Shown here in pieces: positions 17,084-26,152 of a stretch of DNA of 64,000 nucleotides; the first letter of the stretch is position 1, and each line of letters begins with the position of its first letter. The notes beneath the pieces were generated by a model, which had not been told where the DNA came from, searched no databases, and saw only the letters and a program-made list of their open reading frames with translations. Source of the stretch: Ghiorsea sp. (lineage in GTDB: Bacteria; Pseudomonadota; Zetaproteobacteria; Mariprofundales; Mariprofundaceae); NCBI GenBank assembly GCA_027080505.1, contig JALWRX010000123.1:1-64000 (forward strand), read 5' to 3'. A program made the position numbers and the translations under genes.

Positions 17084-18328
17084 TTGAGTGAAAGTATCGT
17101 TCGTGCCTTAAAATGCCGTGAGTGTGGTCAAGAATATGATATTCAGCCTACCCATGTGTGTGAATTTTGTTTCGGCCCATTAGAAGTGGTTTATGACTAT
17201 GAAAAGCTTGAGGGTAAATTCACCCGTGAGTTGATTGAATCGCGCCCACAAAATATGTGGCGCTATAAAGAGCTTCTTCCTATTGATGGTGAGCCAAAAG
17301 TTGGTGCAAACAATGGTTTTACCCCATTGGTGAAAGCAGACCGCTTAGCTAAAGCCTTGGGTGTGAAAGAGCTTTATATTAAAAATGACTCGGTATGTTA
17401 CCCAACATTATCTTTTAAAGACCGTGTGGTAGCAGTGGCTTTATCCAAAGCTGTTGAGTTTGGCTTTAAAACTGTGGCATGTGCATCAACAGGTAACCTT
17501 GCGGGTTCTGTAGCTGCTAATGCAGCAGCGGCAGGCTTAGAGTCATATGTGTTTATTCCTGAAGATTTGGAGCAAGGTAAAGTGTTGGGTGCAGGTATTT
17601 TTGGCACAAACATCATTGGCATTAAAGGTCAATATGATGATGTGAATCGCTTATGCTCTGAAGTTGCGGGTAAATATGGCTGGGCATTTGTGAATGTGAA
17701 TGTTCGCCCATTTTATGCGGAAGGTTCTAAGTCTATGGGTTATGAAATCATGGAGCAATTGGGCTGGAAAGCACCCAAACACGTGGTTGTGCCTATGGCT
17801 TCGGGTTCATTGTGCACCAAAATTGATAAATCAATCAAAGAGTTTATCAAACTTGGTTTGATTGAGGATACGGGAACTGCCGTGTATGGCGCACAAGCTA
17901 CAGGCTGTTCACCTATCTCTAAATCAGTCAAAGATGGTACAGATATGATTCACCCTGTGAAAGCAGATACCATTGCTAAATCATTGGCGATTGGTAATCC
18001 AGCGGATGGTTTTTATGCCAATCGTGTGATTAAAGAATCAGGCGGCTGGTGTGAAGATGTGACCGATGAAGAAGTCATTGCAGCTATGAAGTTGCTTGCT
18101 GAAACTGAAGGTATCTTTGCTGAAACAGCAGGCGGGGTGACTTTGGGCAGTGCGATAAAATTGATTGAATCAGGTAAGTTGCCGAAAGATGAATCTATCG
18201 TACTTTGTATCACGGGTAATGGTCTAAAAACCCAAGAAGCGGTAATTAATGAAGTGGCGAAACCACGTGTGATTGGTGCATCACTTAAAGAATTCGATGT
18301 GTTGGCAGAAGCCGACGGTGTCCAGTAA
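17084..18328 (+). CDS. Threonine-synthase-family PLP enzyme, possible homocysteine-forming variant
   Basis: A 414-residue fold-type II PLP enzyme. It has the N-terminal zinc ribbon of threonine synthases (Cys11, Cys14, Cys26, Cys29) and the PLP lysine in SFKDR (Lys112). The preceding residues read CYPTLSFKDRVV where classical enzymes have NPTGSFKDRG. Threonine synthase acts on O-phosphohomoserine. Here the gene heads a sulfur operon behind a SAM riboswitch and is followed by a sulfur carrier gene, so a sulfur-transfer reaction giving homocysteine is a credible alternative (inference). The start is TTG with GGAG six bases upstream. No ATG fits. Confidence 0.88.
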   Translation: MSESIVRALKCRECGQEYDIQPTHVCEFCFGPLEVVYDYEKLEGKFTRELIESRPQNMWRYKELLPIDGEPKVGANNGFTPLVKADRLAKALGVKELYIKNDSVCYPTLSFKDRVVAVALSKAVEFGFKTVACASTGNLAGSVAANAAAAGLESYVFIPEDLEQGKVLGAGIFGTNIIGIKGQYDDVNRLCSEVAGKYGWAFVNVNVRPFYAEGSKSMGYEIMEQLGWKAPKHVVVPMASGSLCTKIDKSIKEFIKLGLIEDTGTAVYGAQATGCSPISKSVKDGTDMIHPVKADTIAKSLAIGNPADGFYANRVIKESGGWCEDVTDEEVIAAMKLLAETEGIFAETAGGVTLGSAIKLIESGKLPKDESIVLCITGNGLKTQEAVINEVAKPRVIGASLKEFDVLAEADGVQ

Positions 18329-18364
18329 AGTATATAAAAAAATAAGAAGAAACAGGAGTATAGT

Positions 18365-18643
18365 ATGACAGTAGCAGTAAGAATCCCAACACCTTTGCGC
18401 AAGCTTACAGGCGGCGCAGATGAAGTATCCATTGATGGCGCAACCATTGGTGATTTGATTGATAATCTAGAAGCAGCGCATCCCGGCATGAAAGAACGCC
18501 TTTGTGATGAAAACGGTGAAATTCGTCGTTTTGTAAACGTGTATTTGAATGATGAAGATGTGCGTTTTCTAGATGGGCGTAATACAGCTTTAAAAGATAG
18601 TGATGAAGTTTCTATCGTGCCCGCAATTGCAGGTGGTCGCTGA
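18365..18643 (+). CDS. CysO/MoaD/ThiS-like ubiquitin-fold sulfur carrier
   Basis: A 92-residue beta-grasp protein. The segment RRFVNVYLNDEDVRFLDG and the ending PAIAGGR closely match mycobacterial CysO (from memory), which carries sulfur as a C-terminal thiocarboxylate for cysteine synthesis. Here the Gly-Gly (90-91) is followed by one extra Arg92, so the last residue must be removed before activation. GGAG before ATG gives a good ribosome site. The partner E1-type enzyme is encoded at 20222. CysK or the threonine-synthase homologue is the likely acceptor. Confidence 0.88.
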   Translation: MTVAVRIPTPLRKLTGGADEVSIDGATIGDLIDNLEAAHPGMKERLCDENGEIRRFVNVYLNDEDVRFLDGRNTALKDSDEVSIVPAIAGGR

Positions 18644-18660
18644 GTCCCTTTATCCGATAG

Positions 18661-18732
18661 CTGCGTTATAGCGAGTTCTGTGATGCTCACGTATAGCAAT
18701 ATACGCTGCGCTTCTCGAACTCACTAAGCCTT
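18661..18732. repeat. Hairpin element, family copy a
   Basis: Nested stems GAGTTC/GAACTC and GTATA/TATAC lie between conserved flanks GCGTTA and GCCTTG, with GCTCAC and GCTGCGC around the inner stem. The same frame with different stem sequences recurs at 19050-19114, 29916-30000 and 30930-30982. It sits between the sulfur carrier and NIL genes. Confidence 0.6.
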
Positions 18733-18775
18733 GCTTTCGAACAAAGGTTTCTCAGCTCCAGAAGAGGAGATGAAA

Positions 18776-19018
18776 ATGAAATTACGAGTATATTTAAATT
18801 TCGATAAAGAAAAAGTCACTGAACCTGTGATTTGGAAACTGGCCAAAGAGTTTGATGTGGTGACCAATATTCGTATGGCGGAAGTCAAAGAAGATATGGG
18901 TTTGGTTGGGCTTGAAATTGAAGGTGAAACAGAAGTGGTTGAAGCATCTGTAAAATGGCTTGAAGCGCTGGATGGCGTACATGTTGAGCCGATTGAGCAG
19001 GGTATTATTGAAGGCTAG
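18776..19018 (+). CDS. NIL-domain protein
   Basis: An 80-residue protein made of a single NIL domain (ferredoxin-like fold), the domain at the C-terminus of methionine-transporter ATPases such as MetN, where it binds methionine. Motifs: FDKEKVTEPVIWKLAKEFDVVTNIR and GLVGLEIEGE. ATG 18776 is chosen since GGAG lies six bases upstream; ATG 18770 is adjacent to the GGAG and less likely. In methanogens a NIL-ferredoxin protein takes part in homocysteine synthesis (recalled), so here it may be a methionine/homocysteine sensor or a sulfur-transfer partner of its neighbours. Confidence 0.87.
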   Translation: MKLRVYLNFDKEKVTEPVIWKLAKEFDVVTNIRMAEVKEDMGLVGLEIEGETEVVEASVKWLEALDGVHVEPIEQGIIEG

Positions 19019-19049
19019 CTGTAGCTATCCATATCACTGTTTATTTTCT

Positions 19050-19114
19050 CAAGTGCGGCGTTAAAAAATGCTCGCTTAGCAGAAAGTAAGCTGCGCTTTT
19101 TTGCCTTGCCCTTG
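19050..19114. repeat. Hairpin element, family copy b
   Basis: Nested stems: outer CAAG/CTTG, middle AAAAAA/TTTTTT, inner CTTA/TAAG, with the shared flanks GCGTTA and GCCTTG and the shared GCTCGC and GCTGCGC. It lies between the NIL and cysK genes and may pause or process the operon transcript. Confidence 0.6.
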
Positions 19115-19198
19115 AAAAAAGCACAGCAATTTGAATCGCTACAATTTGTTTGGATAGCTACAAGATGAAAAGATTGAAAGGTTAGAAAGGAGTTTATC

Positions 19199-20131
19199 AT
19201 GGCGATATTTAATAATGCAGCAGAAGCCATTGGCAATACGCCATTGATTCGTTTGAATCGAATTGGTGCAGACTTGGATGCTGAAATTTTGGTCAAATGT
19301 GAGTTTTTTAATCCGCTAAATTCGGTAAAAGACCGTATTGGTAAAGCCATGATTGAAGATGCAGAAGCCAAAGGTTTACTTCAAGAAGGCGGTACGATTG
19401 TTGAGCCAACTTCAGGGAATACGGGTATTGCTTTGGCATTTGTGGCGCGTGCTAAAGGTTATAAGTGTATTCTAACCATGCCTGAGTCTATGAGTATTGA
19501 GCGTAGGAAACTGCTTAAATTGCTAGGCGCTGAATTGGTACTTACACCCGCTCCCTTGGGTATGAAAGGCGCAATCATTAAAGCAGCTGAATTGGTCGAA
19601 ACCATTGAAGGTGGATTTATGCCGCAGCAATTTGAGAACCCTGCCAATCCAGAAGTTCATCGCCAAACCACGGCTGAAGAAATCTGGAAAGATTGCGATA
19701 GCAACGTGGATGCGATTGTCGCAGGTGTAGGCACAGGTGGCACGATTACAGGTGTGGCTGAGGTCATCAAGGCACGCAATCCAAACTTTAAGGCCATTGC
19801 CGTTGAGCCTGAAGATTCTCCTGTAATTTCTGGTGGTGAGCCCGGGCCACATAAGATTCAAGGTATTGGTGCAGGATTTATCCCGCATAACTTGAATATG
19901 GATATTGTGGATAGTGTGGAGCAAGTGAGTAATGAAGATGCTGTGGCTATGGCAAGACGCTTATCGGATGAAGAAGGGATTCCAGGTGGAATTTCTTCTG
20001 GTGCAGCGGTGACTGCCGCCTTAAGGGTTGCAGCCCAAGATGAGATGAAGGGTAAACGTATTGTTGTGATTCTACCATCTATGGCAGAGCGATACATGTC
20101 CACGGATTTATTTAAGAATATAGAAGCATAA
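19199..20131 (+). CDS. cysK: Cysteine synthase (O-acetylserine sulfhydrylase type)
   Basis: PLP enzyme making cysteine from O-acetylserine and sulfide or a carrier-bound thiocarboxylate. The PLP lysine is Lys44 in NSVKDR; the substrate loop TSGNTG and the phosphate-binding GTGGT are present, and the C-terminal part carries [11 protein letters not shown]. It has 310 residues, normal for CysK/CysM. AAGGAG precedes ATG. Being in a cluster with a CysO-like carrier and an E1 enzyme, it may be a CysM-type enzyme using the carrier (inference). Confidence 0.95.
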   Translation: MAIFNNAAEAIGNTPLIRLNRIGADLDAEILVKCEFFNPLNSVKDRIGKAMIEDAEAKGLLQEGGTIVEPTSGNTGIALAFVARAKGYKCILTMPESMSIERRKLLKLLGAELVLTPAPLGMKGAIIKAAELVETIEGGFMPQQFENPANPEVHRQTTAEEIWKDCDSNVDAIVAGVGTGGTITGVAEVIKARNPNFKAIAVEPEDSPVISGGEPGPHKIQGIGAGFIPHNLNMDIVDSVEQVSNEDAVAMARRLSDEEGIPGGISSGAAVTAALRVAAQDEMKGKRIVVILPSMAERYMSTDLFKNIEA

Positions 20132-20221
20132 AGTTTTAACCATAAAGATGCAAAGGCACAAAGTTGAAAATGAAAACTTCGTGCTCTTCGTGCTCTTCGT
20201 GGTGAGTAGAGGTTAAAAAAC
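20132..20221. repeat. Intergenic hairpin with CACAAAG / TTCGTG phrases
   Basis: The whole cysK-moeB spacer can fold back on itself: TTTTAACC (20134-20141) pairs with GGTTAAAA (20213-20220), and CAAAGTT pairs with AACTT plus GTG phrases near the middle. Similar AC-rich phrases repeat in spacers of many unrelated bacteria (recalled). Confidence 0.6.
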
Positions 20222-21043
20222 ATGATTGATTTTACAGAAGAACAAATTGAGCGTTATTCACGCCATATTATCTTGCCAGAAGTGGGTGCGGAAGGACAAA
20301 GCAAATTGCTTGAATCTAAAGTATTTATGATTGGTGCAGGTGGGCTTGGTTCACCCGTAGCCTATTATTTGGCGGCAGCTGGTGTAGGTACGATTGGTAT
20401 TGCCGATGCAGATATTGTGGATTCTTCCAACTTGCAGCGTCAAATTATCCATAATACCAAACGTGTGGGTATGCCTAAAGTGGAATCAGCCAAGCAAACC
20501 ATGCAAGAGCTGAATCCTGATGTGAAAGTGAATGTGTATAACTATTTTGTCACGGAAGAAAATATTCGTGACATCATTTCAGAGTATGATTTGATTATTG
20601 ATGGCTGTGATAACTTCCCAACCCGTTTTCTTGTGAATGATGCATGTTATTTTGAGAAGAAACCTTTGATTTCAGGTGCGATGTTCCGTTTTGAAGGGCA
20701 AGTAGCGACTTACAAACCGCATGTGCACAAAGAAGGCCCATGTTATCGCTGCCTATACCCAGAGCCACCGCCAGCAGGGCTAGTTCCATCGTGTTCTGAA
20801 GCGGGTATTTTAGGCGCATTGGCGGGAGCAGTTGGCACGATTCAGGCAGTTGAAGCGGTGAAAGAATTGTTAGGTATTGGTGATTCATTATCAGGCAAGT
20901 TGATGACTTTTGATGCCTTACGTATGGAATGGAAAAAGCTTAAACTTCGTAAAGACCCACAGTGTCCATTGTGTGGTGACAACCCAACGATTACAGACTT
21001 GGTCACTTATGAGCAAGCTTGCGAATTGAAGTTTGGCGAATAA
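20222..21043 (+). CDS. MoeB/ThiF/HesA-type sulfur-carrier adenylyltransferase
   Basis: E1-like enzyme that adenylates the C-terminal glycine of a ubiquitin-like sulfur carrier. ATP-binding motif GAGGLGSP, NLQRQIIH, and DGCDNFPTRFLVND are typical of ThiF/MoeB. Two CxxC pairs (CYRC, CPLC) bind zinc. It has 273 residues and lacks the rhodanese domain found in some relatives. It most likely activates the CysO-like protein encoded at 18365, since no molybdopterin or thiamine genes are in the window. Confidence 0.92.
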   Translation: MIDFTEEQIERYSRHIILPEVGAEGQSKLLESKVFMIGAGGLGSPVAYYLAAAGVGTIGIADADIVDSSNLQRQIIHNTKRVGMPKVESAKQTMQELNPDVKVNVYNYFVTEENIRDIISEYDLIIDGCDNFPTRFLVNDACYFEKKPLISGAMFRFEGQVATYKPHVHKEGPCYRCLYPEPPPAGLVPSCSEAGILGALAGAVGTIQAVEAVKELLGIGDSLSGKLMTFDALRMEWKKLKLRKDPQCPLCGDNPTITDLVTYEQACELKFGE

Positions 21044-21161
21044 CTAAGACAACAGTTTAAAAACAATTCAATGCATGAAAAGCGTAGAGGTGATTTTCTA
21101 CGTGCAGGATGCTTGCGCTTCAATTTTAGTGTAAGCTTGAGTAGGAATGAGAGGTAAGAAG

Positions 21162-23495
21162 ATGAGTACATTTGATTTTGCACAAACATCTGATGTGGAT
21201 GAATTTGAAGCTGGTTATAAGGCATTCAAGGCTGGAACCATGCCTGAAGAAAGGTTTACTCCATTCCGCTTGCAGATGGGTGTGTATGGGCAGCGGCAAG
21301 AAGGCGTGCAAATGATTCGTGCCAAGTTTCCAGGTGGTGTGCTTACGCCTGCGCAATTGGAAGTGATGGGTGAGTGTGCCGAATTATATGCTGGTGCAAT
21401 GCCAACAGATGGTACACTTAAAGAAGCACCTGAAAAGGTTGTGCATATCACCACACGTCAAGATATTCAGGCAAACTTTGTGGCGCTTAAAGATGTTGTT
21501 CCATTCCTTCGCAAAATGGATGCGGCAGGCATCACATCGCGTGAAGCTTGTGGTAATACTGTGCGCAATGTTTCGACTTGTTTCTTGGCAGGCAAATGCC
21601 CTGCTGAACATGCAGATGTGACAATTCATGCACGTAAGTTTGCTGAATATTTCTTGCGCCATCCATTGGCGCAACAGTTTCCACGTAAATTTAAAGTGAC
21701 ATTTTCAGGTTGTGCTACCGATTGTGGTTTGGGTGGTATGCATGATGTGGGATATATTGCTAAGCAACAAGACGGTAAGTTTGGCTTTGAAGTATGGGCG
21801 GCAGGTGGCTTGTCTTCGCAACCTATGCCTGCTATCAAGTTAGAAGACTTCATTGAAGAGTCTGATGTGTTGATTGTGGGCGAAGCTTTGATGCGTATGC
21901 ATTTCAAATACTCAGACCGTAAACGCAGAGCCCGGGCACGCCTGAAATATGTGGCGCAAAAACTGGGTGAAGAAGGCTTTATTGAAGAATATAAAAAACA
22001 ACGGGCGGTGATTGAAGGTACATTGCCTGATGTAGTCTTTGAAGGCACCAACTGGCGTTCACCAACGGGGCATATGCCTTTTGAAGAAAGTGGTATTGTG
22101 GCGCAACATGATGGCAAGACATCAATTCTTTTGAATGTTTTTCGCGGTGATTTAACACCCTTGCAATGTCGTGCTGTAGCTCAAGCTGCACGTTTAGGTG
22201 GTACGAATGAATTGCGCCTCACCACAGAGCAAGGCTTGGTAATTGTCGATGTAAACCCAGAAAAAGTGGATGATGTGGTTGAAGTGTTGGGTAATGCTGA
22301 CCTTCGCACATCTTATGCGCGGGGCATATCGGATATTACAGCTTGCCCTGGTACTGAAACTTGTAGGTTGGGCATTACGTCTAGCCGTGGTTTGGCGCAG
22401 GCATTGCAGCCTTTGATGGTAGATTTGAAACAAGATCCTGCATTGGCTGGTATTACGATTAAAGCATCGGGTTGCCAGCATTCTTGTGGTCGTCATCATA
22501 TTGCAGATTTGGGTTTTCATGGCATGGCGAAAAAGATTGCAGGGCAACCTGTGCCGCATTATCAATTGCATGTGGGTGGCTCGGGTGTAGCGGGTGAATC
22601 TTTTGCTTTTGCCTCTGATTGGGTGCCAGCCAAATATGCACCAGAAGCGGGCATTGCTGTGCTCCAAGCTTATAAAGATGGACGTAAAGATGATGAGTCG
22701 GTTCATGACTGGGCAGAGCGTTTGGGTAAAGAAGGTTTATCTGAAATATTGGCTCCCTTTAAGGCTGATGCAGGCGAAGTGGACGGCTTGATTTATGACT
22801 GGTCAGAAAATGAAGCCTTTAATACCAAAGGCAATAAAAAAGGTGAGTGTGCGGGTGCTGTATTGTCTATGTCCGATGCTTTGATTTCGGAAGCGGAATA
22901 TGAGTTGATGATTGCTAAAGCACATGCTGATGCCATGTTTTGGGCAGAAGCGCAAACAGCACTTAAACGTTCTTTGATTTCAACGGCTAGGGCATTTTTG
23001 GTGGCGTATGGAGAAGCACCTGAAGATGATGCAGAGGTGTTTGCTTTGTTAATGAGCAATGCGGGTTCTGATACGGAAGTCATGCAACAATTCATGGCAG
23101 TGCAAAGTGCGATGATGAGCATTGATTTGTCTGACCCCGCAGCAGGTGTAACCAAGCTTAAAGATGCACAAGCGGCATTTGTATCCTTGGCTGAAAAACG
23201 TTTTGCAGCAGTGCCCGAGGAAGAAGAGGCGCAAGCAGCTCAACCTGAACAAGTTGAAACATCTGAACAAGTGACTACATTGGACTTATCAGGTGTAGCC
23301 TGCCCGATGAATTTTGTGAAAACGAAAATTAAGTTGGCTGGTTTACCTGTTGGTGCCCAACTCTTCGTTATTCTTGATGATGGTGAGCCGATTGAGAATG
23401 TGCCGCTATCCTTAGAGGAGCAAGGTCAAGGTGTGTTAAGCAAAGAACAAATATCAGATACCCAATGGAAAATTTTGGTTGAGCGTAAAGTTTAA
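21162..23495 (+). CDS. Siroheme sulfite reductase with C-terminal TusA domain
   Basis: A 777-residue nitrite/sulfite-reductase-family protein. Two ferredoxin-like and siroheme-binding halves are visible: the first with SGCATDCGLGG, the second with CPGTETCRLG and SGCQHSCGRHH, giving the C-x5-C and C-x3-C pattern for the 4Fe-4S/siroheme centre. A helical linker follows and then a TusA domain with the CPMNFVK motif (Cys714). The APS-reductase neighbour implies sulfite as substrate. The fused TusA could accept the sulfide as persulfide. ATG 21162 is chosen for its AGAGGT ribosome site; an ATG at 21147 is also in frame. Confidence 0.9.
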   Translation: MSTFDFAQTSDVDEFEAGYKAFKAGTMPEERFTPFRLQMGVYGQRQEGVQMIRAKFPGGVLTPAQLEVMGECAELYAGAMPTDGTLKEAPEKVVHITTRQDIQANFVALKDVVPFLRKMDAAGITSREACGNTVRNVSTCFLAGKCPAEHADVTIHARKFAEYFLRHPLAQQFPRKFKVTFSGCATDCGLGGMHDVGYIAKQQDGKFGFEVWAAGGLSSQPMPAIKLEDFIEESDVLIVGEALMRMHFKYSDRKRRARARLKYVAQKLGEEGFIEEYKKQRAVIEGTLPDVVFEGTNWRSPTGHMPFEESGIVAQHDGKTSILLNVFRGDLTPLQCRAVAQAARLGGTNELRLTTEQGLVIVDVNPEKVDDVVEVLGNADLRTSYARGISDITACPGTETCRLGITSSRGLAQALQPLMVDLKQDPALAGITIKASGCQHSCGRHHIADLGFHGMAKKIAGQPVPHYQLHVGGSGVAGESFAFASDWVPAKYAPEAGIAVLQAYKDGRKDDESVHDWAERLGKEGLSEILAPFKADAGEVDGLIYDWSENEAFNTKGNKKGECAGAVLSMSDALISEAEYELMIAKAHADAMFWAEAQTALKRSLISTARAFLVAYGEAPEDDAEVFALLMSNAGSDTEVMQQFMAVQSAMMSIDLSDPAAGVTKLKDAQAAFVSLAEKRFAAVPEEEEAQAAQPEQVETSEQVTTLDLSGVACPMNFVKTKIKLAGLPVGAQLFVILDDGEPIENVPLSLEEQGQGVLSKEQISDTQWKILVERKV

Positions 23496-23501
23496 ATATC
23501 C

Positions 23502-26123
23502 ATGACTGACGACCTGCATCCATTTTCCAACCCTGGGCGTACCAAGCTTTCTTTGGTGAGCCGTGGTTTGGCTTTGCCGCATGGCTTGCCAGAGGCTTCA
23601 CGCTGGTTGGCGCAGACCAATGGTGCAGAAACAGTGTTGGATTTACGTTTGCCATCAGGTCACTTTTGTTCTGTACCTGTGGGTCAGCCTTATACAGAAG
23701 AAAGTGGCTTTTCGATTGCATCGGTGCATGGTAATAAGGCTGTGCTTGAGTGTGGTGGTGAGCAGGAAACTGTAGAGTTGGTTGAAGCACCAGCGTTTTA
23801 TAAGCAGCGTACACGCCAGGGCTCACGTATGGGCAGTTTTGCATCCTTGCATGACAAACTGCTTATTTTGCAACCTTTTATGGGCTGTGGCTTCTTTGCA
23901 AATAAGGGTGAAGCTTGTGCCTATTGCCAGTTTGATTCTATGCTTAATGAAGCAGAGCCACCTTTGCGAGACCCTTTAGAATTGGTAGAAGTTGTAGTGG
24001 CAGCCTTGGCTGAGCGTGAGATTGATACCGTGTATTTATACAATGGGTTTGCGCCATCTGATGATGCTGGGTTATCAAAATTATTGCCTGTCATTGCTTT
24101 ACTCCGCCGCCATTTGGGGCATAGGCAAATTGCTTTGGAAACAGTTGCACCTAAAGATTTGTCCGTGATAGATGCGTTGTATGCTGCTGGGTTAGATATT
24201 TTTATTTGTAACTTGGAAGTCTTTGAAGCATCGAGATTTAATGAGGTTTGCCCTGGTAAAGCTAAACATGGTGGCCAAGATGCTGTATTCAAAGCTTTAG
24301 CACATGCTTGTACCATCTTTAGACCAGGTACGGTGGTGAGCCATTTGATTGTAGGTTTAGAGCCGATTGCATCAACAACTCTGGGTATGGAGAAGTTGAT
24401 TGCTCAAGGTGTGGTGCCTTTATTGGTTCCCTTTAGACCTTTGCCGAACACGCCGTTGGAACATCAAAATATCCCATCTTTGGATGATATTGAAACGGTA
24501 TTGCTTGAGCAGTATCAACTATTGGAAGAGGCGCAAATTCCTACGCATAGGCTTAGAGATATGGGGCGCGTACTTACACCCATGGAAAGTGGGGTGCTTG
24601 ATAGCAGTCGAACGGCAACGCTAGCAACACGTTGGGGTGTATCTTCTCTGGGAAGAAAGTTTGATGGTTGGGCGGATGGTTTACGCAGGCATTTGCGGGT
24701 CAAAGAACAAACTAGCCAAAAGCAATCTATCCGTCAGTTGGTGTTAAAAGAAATTAAACCATTTGCAGCCTTGTTTATGATTGCAGCCTTGTTTGCTTTT
24801 GCGGTACAAAGGGAAGTGCCACAAGGATTAAGCTTGCAAGGTTATCATGCATTATCGGTATTTGTTTTATGCTTAATCTTGTGGGTGAGTCAGCTGCTTC
24901 CCTTACCAATCACTTCATTGCTGGGATTAGCCTTGTTGCCCATGCTCGGTGTATTTTCAGCTTTGGATGTATTTGCATTTTTTGGTAACCCTGCAGTATT
25001 CTTTATTTTGGGTGCGTTTATGCTGGTGGCAGGCGTGATGCAAAGTGGCTTGTCGGAGCGTTTGGCATTGATGGTTTTGAAAAAAGCGGGTCAAAGTGAG
25101 CAGCGGCTGCTTATGACCATGCTTCTTTTGCCTGCAAGTATGGCATTTGTGATGCCTGAGCATGCAGTGGCTGCATTATTTTTACCCATTGCTTGGGAAA
25201 CGGTGCGTGCGCTGGGATTAAAGAAAGGAAATGCTTATGCTCAAGCTATCTTTTTCGCTTTGGCTTGGGGTGCTATCATTGGTGGTGTAGCAACCTTGCT
25301 TGGTGGTGCGCGTGGGCCACTTGCCTTGGCTTTGGTGGACGAGCTTACAGGGCAAAGTTTTTCTTTTATGCAATGGAGTTTGGCGGCATTGCCGTTGGTG
25401 TTCGGCGTATTGCTGATGGCGGCATTATTGCTGCGCTATATGACCAAAGGAGCACGCTTGGATATGCAAGCGGTTCAAGATAAGTTCACTGAGCGAAAAC
25501 TAGAGCTTGGTGCTTTAAGTATTAAAGGTTGGATGATGAGTTTTCTGCTTTTAGGCACGGTGGTGGCATGGCTTTTTGCAGGGCATGCCAATGCCCTAGC
25601 AAGTATTGCCTTGATGAGTGTAGTATTGATGTTTGTCTTTAGGTTGGCAGATTGGAAAGATGTGGAAAGCCATGTGCAATGGGGTGTGGTGTTGATGTAT
25701 GGGGGTGCGATTGCCATTGGCAAAGCCTTATCGGATACAGGCGCAGCCCTTTGGCTTGCTCATACTTTAATTCCAGGCGATGTCACAGGCTTGGCGTTGA
25801 TTGCATTATTGGTATTGGTGACACTTTTGTTTACCGAAGGGGTAAGTAATGCCGCCGCCGTTGCCATTGTATTGCCGATTGCTATTCCTGTGGGTGTGGC
25901 AGTGGGTATTGCGCCAGTTACGATTGCTTTGACCATTGGTATTATTGCGGGTTTTGCCTTTATGTTACCCATGGGCACACCACCCAATGCTATGATTTAT
26001 GCCAGTGGTTATGTGCGCCCATCTGCGATGTTAAAATACGGAGCAGTACTTTCAGCTTCAGCATTTGTACTGTTTTTGTTGGTTGCAAGTTTATGGTGGC
26101 CCATGATTGGTTTGAGATTTTAA
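23502..26123 (+). CDS. Fusion: N-terminal radical SAM domain + C-terminal SLC13 (DASS) permease
   Basis: One continuous frame of 873 residues. Residues 1-405 are soluble, with a cysteine cluster C-x9-C-x2-C (Cys129, Cys139, Cys142, in GEACAYCQFD) followed by TIM-barrel-like alternation (ALETVAPKDLSVIDALYAAG, SHLIVGLEPI), as in Elp3-like radical SAM proteins. Residues about 425-873 hold around eleven to twelve membrane segments and the DASS signature MLPMGTPPNAMIYASG; such permeases carry sulfate or dicarboxylates. It lies six bases after the sulfite reductase stop. Sulfate uptake is a good guess for the permease; the radical SAM role is unknown. Confidence 0.85.
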   Translation: MTDDLHPFSNPGRTKLSLVSRGLALPHGLPEASRWLAQTNGAETVLDLRLPSGHFCSVPVGQPYTEESGFSIASVHGNKAVLECGGEQETVELVEAPAFYKQRTRQGSRMGSFASLHDKLLILQPFMGCGFFANKGEACAYCQFDSMLNEAEPPLRDPLELVEVVVAALAEREIDTVYLYNGFAPSDDAGLSKLLPVIALLRRHLGHRQIALETVAPKDLSVIDALYAAGLDIFICNLEVFEASRFNEVCPGKAKHGGQDAVFKALAHACTIFRPGTVVSHLIVGLEPIASTTLGMEKLIAQGVVPLLVPFRPLPNTPLEHQNIPSLDDIETVLLEQYQLLEEAQIPTHRLRDMGRVLTPMESGVLDSSRTATLATRWGVSSLGRKFDGWADGLRRHLRVKEQTSQKQSIRQLVLKEIKPFAALFMIAALFAFAVQREVPQGLSLQGYHALSVFVLCLILWVSQLLPLPITSLLGLALLPMLGVFSALDVFAFFGNPAVFFILGAFMLVAGVMQSGLSERLALMVLKKAGQSEQRLLMTMLLLPASMAFVMPEHAVAALFLPIAWETVRALGLKKGNAYAQAIFFALAWGAIIGGVATLLGGARGPLALALVDELTGQSFSFMQWSLAALPLVFGVLLMAALLLRYMTKGARLDMQAVQDKFTERKLELGALSIKGWMMSFLLLGTVVAWLFAGHANALASIALMSVVLMFVFRLADWKDVESHVQWGVVLMYGGAIAIGKALSDTGAALWLAHTLIPGDVTGLALIALLVLVTLLFTEGVSNAAAVAIVLPIAIPVGVAVGIAPVTIALTIGIIAGFAFMLPMGTPPNAMIYASGYVRPSAMLKYGAVLSASAFVLFLLVASLWWPMIGLRF

Positions 26124-26152
26124 TGGATTGCGTATAAAGGAGTTTGGTTTAA

